Assembly: GCA_964537875.1 (NCBI GenBank)
Contig: CAZIDN010000006.1
Coordinates: 1 to 64,000, forward strand
Length of the DNA: 64,000 bases
Direction: 5' to 3'
DNA from: JAPKZH01 sp964537875
GTDB lineage: Bacteria; Acidobacteriota; Aminicenantia; Aminicenantales; UBA4085
Every line of letters starts with the position of its first letter. Positions within the stretch are counted from its first letter, which is position 1. Shown here piece by piece: positions 44,810 to 52,285 of this stretch. The notes below the pieces were generated by a model. The model searched no databases and was not told the DNA's origin. It saw only the letters and a program-made list of their open reading frames with translations. Both the position numbers and the translations under genes were made by a program.

Positions 44810-44838
44810 TTGACAAGAGGAGCGGAAGTGAACACAAT
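44810..44838 (+). promoter_or_regulatory. Possible promoter for the pyruvate-kinase-C-like gene
   Basis: TTGACA (44810-44815), 17-base spacer, CACAAT (44833-44838), just after repeat copy C and about 48 bases before the start at 44887. Confidence 0.45.
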
Positions 44839-44886
44839 GAAAGGGCCTTCAGGATGTTTATCCCTGACGGCGGAGGAGGAAGAGCG

Positions 44887-45486
44887 ATGCCGATCAAAAA
44901 GTCATCCCCGCCTTCCGGAATGCCCGTTGCCTGCACGTATTTTGCCTATCCCGGCCAGGATCATACACGAGCCACGCTGGAGATAGCGGCGAAAAGAATC
45001 GAAGAACTCAGCATCCGGCACATTCTCGTGGCTTCCACGTCGGGCAAGACGGGCGCCCTGGCCGTCCAATATTTCCAGGGGAAAAATTTGGTTGTCGTCA
45101 CCCACTCCACCGGATTTGCCCGGCCGGATTACCAGGAGCTTGATCCGGAGTACCGGAAGGCCATTGAACAGGCGGGGGCTAAAATTCTGACCTGCCAGCA
45201 TGCCTTCGGCGGAGTCGGCCGGGCCGTCCGCAAAAAGCTGGCCACCTACGAGCTGGAAGAGATCATCGCCTATACCCTGCGCATCTTCGGGGAGGGGCTG
45301 AAGGTGGCCGTGGAAATTTCCCTCATGGCCGCCGACGCGGGGCTCGTCCCGACCGGCCAGGCCTGCATCTCCATCGGGGGGACCGACCAGGGCGCCGATA
45401 CGGCCGTCCTTCTCCGGCCGGCGAACTCGCAAACGTTTTTCGACCTCAGGATTATGGAAATTCTGGCCAAGCCTCGACTAATCTAA
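44887..45486 (+). CDS. Pyruvate-kinase alpha/beta-domain-like protein
   Basis: 199 residues from the ATG at 44887, chosen for the strong GGAGGAGGAAGAG upstream; the frame is open to 44791 inside the repeat region. It consists only of a fold like the C-terminal regulatory domain of pyruvate kinase: IRHILVASTSGKTGALAVQY, NLVVVTHSTGFARPDYQEL, and GTDQGADTAVLLRPANSQTF. The catalytic barrel is absent, so it cannot make pyruvate. Stand-alone homologues exist in archaea and clostridia with unknown function. Gene order with the outer-membrane protein downstream suggests one transcript. Confidence 0.8.
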   Translation: MPIKKSSPPSGMPVACTYFAYPGQDHTRATLEIAAKRIEELSIRHILVASTSGKTGALAVQYFQGKNLVVVTHSTGFARPDYQELDPEYRKAIEQAGAKILTCQHAFGGVGRAVRKKLATYELEEIIAYTLRIFGEGLKVAVEISLMAADAGLVPTGQACISIGGTDQGADTAVLLRPANSQTFFDLRIMEILAKPRLI

Positions 45487-45517
45487 AGGGGAGAGAATTC
45501 CCCAAAAGGAGTATTCC

Positions 45518-46081
45518 ATGAAAAAAATCGCCATTCCCGTGCTTGCTCTGATTTTTTTGGCTGGGCTTTCTTCGAACGCATATCCCCAGGCCGGGATCTA
45601 TTTCGGCGGCTACGGCGGCTACTCCGCCCAAACACCCAGTTTTGAAAACGTCCAATTCGATACGAACACGACGTTCCTCTACGGCCTCCGAGCCGGCATC
45701 CGGTTCATGATGTTCGGGGCCGAGCTTAGCTATTTCACGGCCGGCCATAACATCGAAATGCAGGATTATCTCCGTTTCAACTGGAACGGCCTCGAAAATG
45801 ACTACAGCTACATCGGCCTCAACCTCAAGATGTTTTTTCCCTTGGCCATCCTGTATCCGTACATCACGGCCGGCTACGGCTATTACACGGCGGATATTCA
45901 CAGTATCGACAAAGCCAACGATGGAGGATACAACCTCGGGGCCGGGCTGGAGATCATGCTGGGCCGGAAGTTTTCCATCCTGGCCGAGGGCAAATACCAC
46001 CATGTTAAAGTGGACATTTCGGATTTCCGGCTGGAGCTGGGAAATTTCACCCTGACCGCCGGCCTGAACATCTATTTTTGA
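45518..46081 (+). CDS. Outer-membrane beta-barrel protein, small
   Basis: 187 residues; AAAAGGAG precedes the ATG. A signal peptide (KKIAIPVLALIFLAGLSSNA trimmed to about residues 2-20) is followed by alternating Tyr/Gly-rich strands (IYFGGYGGYSAQ, YPYITAGYGYYTADI, FSILAEGKYHHVKVDI) and an aromatic C-terminus (LNIYF), as in 8-stranded OmpA/OmpW-like barrels. It belongs in the outer membrane and would use the Bam machinery (bamA is in this window). No specific substrate can be named. Its stop touches the next start. Confidence 0.8.
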   Translation: MKKIAIPVLALIFLAGLSSNAYPQAGIYFGGYGGYSAQTPSFENVQFDTNTTFLYGLRAGIRFMMFGAELSYFTAGHNIEMQDYLRFNWNGLENDYSYIGLNLKMFFPLAILYPYITAGYGYYTADIHSIDKANDGGYNLGAGLEIMLGRKFSILAEGKYHHVKVDISDFRLELGNFTLTAGLNIYF

Positions 46082-46822
46082 ATGCAGATCCGGCTCAATA
46101 AATTTTTGGCCCAACGGGGGATCGCATCGCGCCGGAAGGCTGATGAGCTGATCGCCCAGGGTCGCGTCTCGGTCAACGACCGGCTCGTGGAAAACCTAGG
46201 GGTGAAGATCGATGAGGTTAAAGACCGGGTCGCCGTGGACGGGAAAAAAGTCCAGACCGGGCGGACGTTCGTCTATTACATGCTGAACAAGCCGGCGGGC
46301 TACTTGGTGACGCTCTCCGATCCTTTCCAGAGACCGACGATCCGGAAATTGATCCCGAAACTCGAAAAGGGCGTTTTTCCGGTGGGCAGGCTGGATCAGG
46401 ACAGCGAAGGGCTGCTCCTTTTGACCAACGATGGAGAGCTGGCCTTCCGCCTGACCCACCCCCGATACGAAGTCAAGAAAAAGTACCTGGTCCGGGTCGC
46501 CGGAGAAGTCGAGTCCTCGGAGATTTCCAGGCTCGCCAAGGGCATTTTTTTGGAAGGCCGAAAAACGGCGCCGGCCAAGATCGTCGCCCAGGAGCAGACC
46601 CCTCACAAAAGCGCCCTCCTGGTCGAAGTCCATGAGGGAAGAAAGCGCGAAGTCCGGAAGATGTTCGAAGCGGTCGGCCAACGTGTGACGACGCTAAAAA
46701 GGGTCGCTTTTGCCGGCCTCCGGCTTGAACACCTGCCGTCCGGCCAATGGAGGTTGTTGGAACATGCCGAGGTCCAGCATCTGAAGCGCCTTGTCGGACT
46801 CGGCGATCGTCATCATCCATGA
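46082..46822 (+). CDS. 16S/23S rRNA pseudouridine synthase (RluB/RsuA type)
   Basis: 246 residues. An S4 RNA-binding domain (about 1-60, RLNKFLAQRGIASRRKADEL) precedes the catalytic domain with Asp in GRLDQDSEGLLLLTNDGEL (about residue 104) and the RsuA/RluB signature VEVHEGRKREVRKMF. It makes pseudouridine in rRNA; RluB (23S) is the closer match to QMLNKPAGY-like MLNKPAGYLVTL, but RluE/F cannot be excluded. Start ATG directly follows the previous stop, and its own stop overlaps the next gene. Confidence 0.9.
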   Translation: MQIRLNKFLAQRGIASRRKADELIAQGRVSVNDRLVENLGVKIDEVKDRVAVDGKKVQTGRTFVYYMLNKPAGYLVTLSDPFQRPTIRKLIPKLEKGVFPVGRLDQDSEGLLLLTNDGELAFRLTHPRYEVKKKYLVRVAGEVESSEISRLAKGIFLEGRKTAPAKIVAQEQTPHKSALLVEVHEGRKREVRKMFEAVGQRVTTLKRVAFAGLRLEHLPSGQWRLLEHAEVQHLKRLVGLGDRHHP

Positions 46823-49209
46823 AACAGACGGGTTTGAAGCTTGCCAAGAAAGACTTGACTGTCTTCTTGCTCTTGGCGATCCTTTCTTTGGCCATGACCT
46901 ATCCTCTTCTTTTTCACATGGGCGATCACGTCCCTTCCGACCTCAGGGACCCTCTCTACACGATTTGGGTTCTGGCCTGGGATGTCCGGGCCGCAGGCTC
47001 CGGATTTTCCCAATTTGCCGACGCCAACATCTTTTATCCGCACCGTGACACCCTCTATTATGCCGACAGCCTTCCTGCCCTGGCCGTCTTAGGGTCTCCG
47101 TTCATGGCCCTCGGCCTCAGTCCGGTTCTCGCCTACAATATCCTTTTCCTCCTGTCATTTTTTTTCTGCGGATTGGGCATGTACTTGCTGGTGAGACACC
47201 TGACGCTGTCGCGAACCGCGGCTTTCATGGCCGGGCTGATCTTTGCCTTTTTCCCTTACCGTTTCGCCCATATCAGCCATCTGGAGCTGCTCTATTTCGC
47301 CTGGATGCCGCTCTGCTTTTTGTTCATCCACCGCTTTTTTGAGGAGCCTACGGTTCGAAATACGCTGGGCATAGCCTTCTTTTACCTGCTCCAAGTTACG
47401 AGCTGCAGTTATTACGGCGAATACCTTACGCTTTTCGCCGGACTTCTGGTCCTCTATCTTGCCCTGAAGCATGGATATTGGCGCAAGGGTTTTTTTTGGT
47501 CGCGAATGGCCCTGCTGGCGGTCCTATGCTTGGCCGTGCTTTTTCCCTATTTTTATCCTTACTTCAAGCTTCACGCCAGGATGCTGTTCTCCCGACCGGT
47601 TTGGGAGGTCAAGTTCTATTCTGCGGAGCTCCAGCATTTTCTGGCCGTGCCGGCCTGGAATGTGGCTTGGGGATGGCTGACGGGAAAGCTCGGCGCTCAA
47701 GAATGGCAGCTCTGTCCGGGCGTTTTTCCCGTTTTGTTGACGCTGGCGTGGTGGCTGGGAATAAAAAAAGCTTGGCGAGAGACGCCGCCCAAGACCGGCG
47801 CAAAAAGAAGATGGTTTTTTGGCTGGGACGTGGTGAACATCCTGCTGTTCATTTTTGTCGCGGTCATCGGCGTCACGGGCGGATTCGAAGGGAGGCTCGC
47901 CGGGATCGGCCTCTCCGTTCATCAGCTGAAGAATCCTGTTCTGATCCTTTTGATTTCGCTGATTTTGAGGATCCTTCTCGGCAAAAATCTCAGGTCCGGT
48001 TGGCTGCGTTTCTTCCGCGCCGCCAGCCCGCCCCAGAAATATTACTTGCTCGTCGCCGTTCTTGCCTGGCTGCTTTCTCTCGGGCCTGTCGTCAGGCTTC
48101 TCGGCCGGGAAATCATCGACGGGCTGTATGGCCTGTTTTACAGCTGGATGCCCGGTTTTCAAAACCTGCGCGTCCCCAGCCGCTTTGCCGTTCTCATGAT
48201 GCTGGGCCTGGCCGTTTTGAGCGGTTGGGGCGTTCTGTTTTTAATGGAAAAATGGAAGCGGTCCCGATTGCGAACGATCGGGCCGGGAATTCTGGCCCTG
48301 CTCGTCTTGGCCGACTATGCGTCCGTGCCCATGCCTCTGGCCAAAGTGAATGTCGGAAGCCAAATCCCAAAAATCTATGCGGCCGTCCGGAAGCTGCCCA
48401 AGGAGGCATCGCTCGTCGAGCTGCCCATGCCGGCCCATGACTGGGAAGAGTTCGAGGATGCTGCGGCCGTTTATTATTCGATTTACCATTGGAGGAATAT
48501 CGTCAACGGCTACAGCGGGTATGCCCCGCCGGGATACCGCGTCATCCGGGAGGCCATGGACGAGTTCCCCTCGGAGCCCACATTCGAGCTTTTGAACAAC
48601 CTGGAAGTTGGATATCTCCTGGTCCATACCCAGGGATTCCGTCCTGAAAAGGGGAGGGACATTGTCCGTCGGCTCCGGAATTTTATGAGCCGCGTGGAGC
48701 TCGTCGTCCAGACCGATGGGGATTTTTTGATCAGGCTGCTTCCGGCCGCGCCTGAGGCCTATGAAGATGAACGGATGGTGGACGCCGGCGATAAGACGAA
48801 ATGGAAAGCCGACGCCAGTTTGAACAATCATCGAGCCGGGCTGGCCTTTGACGGCGATTTGGGGACGGGCTGGTCGACCGGCTATCCCCAGCGCCAGGGC
48901 GATTATTTCCGGCTGGACCTTGGCTCACCGGTTCACATGCGGCGAGTGGAGCTCGTTCTGAACAACAATCCCTTGGATTTTCCCAGGAGCTTTATCGTTG
49001 AAGGATCTTTGGACGGAAGGCAATGGACGAAACTCAACGAAAACCCCTCGTTTTTTCCGCCGCTGAACCTTCGGATGATCGAGGACTTTTCTCAATACAA
49101 AGTCGATGTTCGTTTTGAACCGTGTCAGGTCCGTTTCCTGCGGCTCACGCTGACACGCTCGCATGAAGCCCGCCATTGGTCGATCAACGAGATTGTCTGC
49201 AAGAATTAA
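46819..49209 (+). CDS. Multi-spanning membrane protein with C-terminal F5/8-type domain
   Basis: 796 residues from the ATG at 46819 (overlapping ATGA with the pseudouridine synthase); the longer frame to 46747 lies inside that gene. About 12-13 transmembrane helices (residues about 12-510) with GT-C/YfhO-like loops (DPLYTIWVLAWDVRA, FFPYRFAHISHLELLYFAWM) suggest a lipid-sugar glycosyltransferase or related enzyme. The C-terminus (about 650-796) is a discoidin/F5-8 type C jelly-roll (AFDGDLGTGWSTGYPQRQ, FRLDLGSPVHMRRVELVL, FLRLTLTRSHEARHW) that could bind glycans on the cell surface. No catalytic residue is clear. Confidence 0.75.
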   Translation: MKQTGLKLAKKDLTVFLLLAILSLAMTYPLLFHMGDHVPSDLRDPLYTIWVLAWDVRAAGSGFSQFADANIFYPHRDTLYYADSLPALAVLGSPFMALGLSPVLAYNILFLLSFFFCGLGMYLLVRHLTLSRTAAFMAGLIFAFFPYRFAHISHLELLYFAWMPLCFLFIHRFFEEPTVRNTLGIAFFYLLQVTSCSYYGEYLTLFAGLLVLYLALKHGYWRKGFFWSRMALLAVLCLAVLFPYFYPYFKLHARMLFSRPVWEVKFYSAELQHFLAVPAWNVAWGWLTGKLGAQEWQLCPGVFPVLLTLAWWLGIKKAWRETPPKTGAKRRWFFGWDVVNILLFIFVAVIGVTGGFEGRLAGIGLSVHQLKNPVLILLISLILRILLGKNLRSGWLRFFRAASPPQKYYLLVAVLAWLLSLGPVVRLLGREIIDGLYGLFYSWMPGFQNLRVPSRFAVLMMLGLAVLSGWGVLFLMEKWKRSRLRTIGPGILALLVLADYASVPMPLAKVNVGSQIPKIYAAVRKLPKEASLVELPMPAHDWEEFEDAAAVYYSIYHWRNIVNGYSGYAPPGYRVIREAMDEFPSEPTFELLNNLEVGYLLVHTQGFRPEKGRDIVRRLRNFMSRVELVVQTDGDFLIRLLPAAPEAYEDERMVDAGDKTKWKADASLNNHRAGLAFDGDLGTGWSTGYPQRQGDYFRLDLGSPVHMRRVELVLNNNPLDFPRSFIVEGSLDGRQWTKLNENPSFFPPLNLRMIEDFSQYKVDVRFEPCQVRFLRLTLTRSHEARHWSINEIVCKN

Positions 49210-49221
49210 AGGAGAAACCCG

Positions 49222-52200
49222 ATGGGCATTCTGGATGTGAGAAAGACAGCTTTGTTCCCGAGAGCGGTCATCTTATGGTTAGCCCTGCCGTTTTTATCAA
49301 TGTTATTTGGCCAGGAGATCCCTTACAGGACAGGGGAGTGGAACGGCGATGAGCTGGGCAATCATCGGGCCGTTCTCAGGGTCGAGGCCATGGCCGACGC
49401 CGTCCGGGCCCATATTTCCTGGCGGAGAAGGGACCTGCAGCCCGAAAAAAAACGGCTGATGGTCTTTGATGCCAAGTCAGGCGCCCGTCTAAAAAATATA
49501 TGTGTTGTGGACATAAGCCGGGAGTTTGGAGAGATCGTTTTCGAGCCTGCCGCCGGCCCTGGCGACTATTACGTCTATTACATGCCCTATAAGCTTACCG
49601 GCAGCAGAAATTATCCCAACGCCAGATATCTCGAGCCCGAGGTGACGGCGGACTCGGCTTGGCTGGGCCGCAATGGCCTGGCCGTGGCACGGCTTTCCAC
49701 GAACGACCTCAAGAAATTTCCCGAAGCGAAGCTCGTCGAGTTCCAGTCCGTCGACGAGTTTAGCAACGTCTATCCCATGGAAGTCATCGCCACGGCCGGT
49801 GAAACACAGTCGCTTCTGGCCAAGGATCCGCAAACGCCGTTCCTTCTTTTTCCGGAGGACCGGAAATATCCCATCCGCATGACCGACGACCTGCCTCTTC
49901 GATGGGTCCTGACGGGACCGCTCGGCATATTCCGGGGCGAGGCGGCCCGCGGCGAATTCTATGCTTTTCAAATCGGCGTCTACGCCGGCCGCCAGCCGAT
50001 TCCAGATCTCGATGTCCGCTTCAGCGATTTGAAAAACGCGGAGGCGGGCGTTTCGATTCCGGCTTCCGCCCTCCGATGCCTCAACACCGGCGGCATCAAC
50101 TGGAACGGCGAGCCGTTCAAAAAAGTCTGCGCCGTTGACAAAGGAAAAATCCAGGCCCTCTGGTGCGGCGTCCAAGTCCCCGAGGACTGTCGGCCGGGAC
50201 TTTATGAAGGGATGGTGAGCGTTGCCCCAACGGGGATCCCGGAACGCCACGTCAAAATTTCCCTCAAGGTCGGAAGTGACGTCCTTCCCGACGCGGGGGA
50301 TGGCCAGCCCGAGCGACAATCGCGGCTGCGCTGGCTGGATTCGCGAATCGCTTTTGATGACGAGATCGTCGCTCCCTTCACGGCCCTCGTCGTCAAAGGG
50401 ACCACCATCCACTGTTTGGGCCGGAGCGTGACACTCGGCCCTTCCGGATTTCCCCTCCGCGTCCAGAGCTTCTTTGCGCCCGAAGTGACGCATCTTGTCG
50501 AGAAAGGCCGCGATGTCCTGGCCGGGCCGGTGAAATTGACGGTCGAAGACGCGGCCGGCGCGCTTTTATCCTGGAAGGAAGCCGGCCTCAAGTTCACCAA
50601 ACAGAGGCCCGGGGCTGTGGCCTGGGAATCAAGAAATGTTTCGGACGCTCTCGTTATGGATTGCCGGGCCCAAATGGAGATGGATGGATTTATCGAATTT
50701 AAAGTCCGGCTGACCGCGGCCAAACCGTTGGACGTCCAGGACATCCGGCTCGAGATTCCTATCGTCAAGGATGCCGCCAAGTACATGATGGGATTGGGTT
50801 TCAAAGGCGGCGTTCGTCCCTCGGAATTCCAATGGGCATGGGACCAAAAGAAAAACCAGGATGCCCTTTGGATCGGCGACGTCAACGCGGGGGTCCAGTG
50901 CTCGCTGCGGGCGGAAAATTATTCCCGGCCGCTGAACACGAATTTTTATCTCAGCAAGCCGCTCAACATGCCGCCTTCCTGGTTCAACGAGGGCAAGGGC
51001 GGCTGCCGGGTGAAAGAAGCGGGCAGCGGCGTGGTTCTGTTGACGGCCACCAGCGGGCCGCGCACGCTCAGGCCCGGCGACGAGCTGCATTTTGATTTCA
51101 ACTTCCTGTTGACGCCGTTCAAGACCATCGATACGAACGCCCAATGGTCGACGCGGTTCATCCATTCGTTCAAAACTCTGGACGAGGTAGCCCGCACGGG
51201 TGCCAACACGATCAATATCCACCACGCCAACGACATCAATCCCTACATCAACTATCCCTTCCTCCGCCCGAAAGAGATGAAGGCCTACATCGACGAAGCC
51301 CACCGGCGCGGGTTCAAGGTCAAGATCTACAACACCATCCGCGAGCTGTCCAACCGGGCGGCCGAGCTCTTCGGGCTGCGCAGCCTGGGCAGCGAAATTT
51401 TCTCTCGGGGCCCCGGCGGCGGATATTCCTGGCTGCAGGAGCATGTCGGGTCCGACTATATCGCCGCCTGGTTTGTGCCGCAGCTCAAGGACGCGGCCAT
51501 CATCAACAGCGGCATGTCGCGCTGGCACAACTATTATCTGGAAGGGCTGAACTGGCTGGCCAAGAACGTGGGGATCGACGGGCTGTATATCGACGACGTC
51601 GCTTTCGACAGGACGACGATGAAGCGGGCGAGGAAAGTCCTGGACCGGACGAGGCCCGGCGCCCTGATCGACCTCCACTCGGCCAATCAGTACAATCCCA
51701 GGGACGGCTTTGCCTCGAGCGCCAACCTGTATCTGGAGCATTTCCCCTATATCAACCGGCTCTGGTTCGGCGAATATTTCGATTACTTCAATTCGCCTCC
51801 CGATTACTGGCTGATCGAGGTTTCCGGCATCCCGTTTGGCCTGATGGGAGAGATGCTGGAGGATGGAGGAAACCCCTGGCGGGGGATGATTTACGGCATG
51901 ACCAACCGCCTCCCCTGGTCCGGAAACAACCCCGCCCGGCTCTGGAAAGTCTGGGATGATTTCGGGATGCAAGATTCCCGGATGATCGGCTACTGGGTCG
52001 ATTCCTGCCCCGTCAAAACAGATCATAAAGATGTCCTGGCCACGGCGTATGTGAAAAAGGGCAAGGTGCTCGTCTCCGTCGCCAGCTGGGCCAGAGGCCC
52101 TGTCCTGTCCAGGCTGAAGATCGACTGGAAAGCTCTGGGATTGGATCCTTCGAAAGCGAAACTCCGGGCGCCCGCGGTCCCGGATTTTCAATTCGAAGCC

Positions 52201-52266
52201 GCGTTCGCGCCCGATGATCCGATCCCCTTCGAGCCGGGCAAAGGCTGGCTGCTCATCTTAGAATAA
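49222..52266 (+). CDS. Large glycoside-hydrolase-like protein (GH123/DUF6067 type)
   Basis: 1014 residues with a signal segment (AVILWLALPFLSMLFGQE). The N-terminal 600 residues are beta-sandwich-like; the last third is TIM-barrel-like with LNWLAKNVGIDGLYIDDVAF, LIDLHSANQYNPRDGFAS and LWFGEYFDY, features I associate with DUF6067/GH123-like enzymes acting on N-acetylhexosamine or related glycans. The DD pair of YIDDVAF could be catalytic. It probably acts outside the cytoplasm. It follows the membrane protein by 12 bases. The substrate is unknown and the family call is from motif memory only. Confidence 0.7.
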   Translation: MGILDVRKTALFPRAVILWLALPFLSMLFGQEIPYRTGEWNGDELGNHRAVLRVEAMADAVRAHISWRRRDLQPEKKRLMVFDAKSGARLKNICVVDISREFGEIVFEPAAGPGDYYVYYMPYKLTGSRNYPNARYLEPEVTADSAWLGRNGLAVARLSTNDLKKFPEAKLVEFQSVDEFSNVYPMEVIATAGETQSLLAKDPQTPFLLFPEDRKYPIRMTDDLPLRWVLTGPLGIFRGEAARGEFYAFQIGVYAGRQPIPDLDVRFSDLKNAEAGVSIPASALRCLNTGGINWNGEPFKKVCAVDKGKIQALWCGVQVPEDCRPGLYEGMVSVAPTGIPERHVKISLKVGSDVLPDAGDGQPERQSRLRWLDSRIAFDDEIVAPFTALVVKGTTIHCLGRSVTLGPSGFPLRVQSFFAPEVTHLVEKGRDVLAGPVKLTVEDAAGALLSWKEAGLKFTKQRPGAVAWESRNVSDALVMDCRAQMEMDGFIEFKVRLTAAKPLDVQDIRLEIPIVKDAAKYMMGLGFKGGVRPSEFQWAWDQKKNQDALWIGDVNAGVQCSLRAENYSRPLNTNFYLSKPLNMPPSWFNEGKGGCRVKEAGSGVVLLTATSGPRTLRPGDELHFDFNFLLTPFKTIDTNAQWSTRFIHSFKTLDEVARTGANTINIHHANDINPYINYPFLRPKEMKAYIDEAHRRGFKVKIYNTIRELSNRAAELFGLRSLGSEIFSRGPGGGYSWLQEHVGSDYIAAWFVPQLKDAAIINSGMSRWHNYYLEGLNWLAKNVGIDGLYIDDVAFDRTTMKRARKVLDRTRPGALIDLHSANQYNPRDGFASSANLYLEHFPYINRLWFGEYFDYFNSPPDYWLIEVSGIPFGLMGEMLEDGGNPWRGMIYGMTNRLPWSGNNPARLWKVWDDFGMQDSRMIGYWVDSCPVKTDHKDVLATAYVKKGKVLVSVASWARGPVLSRLKIDWKALGLDPSKAKLRAPAVPDFQFEAAFAPDDPIPFEPGKGWLLILE

Positions 52267-52285
52267 TTCGGTGTGTGTCACCGAA
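52267..52285. terminator. Hairpin between convergent genes
   Basis: TTCGGTG (52267-52273) pairs with CACCGAA (52279-52285), with TTTCTTCTTTCTT after it on the plus strand. It covers the end of the lon-like gene and the 11-base gap after the glycoside hydrolase, so it could stop transcription from the plus side. The short stem makes it a weak call. Confidence 0.4.
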
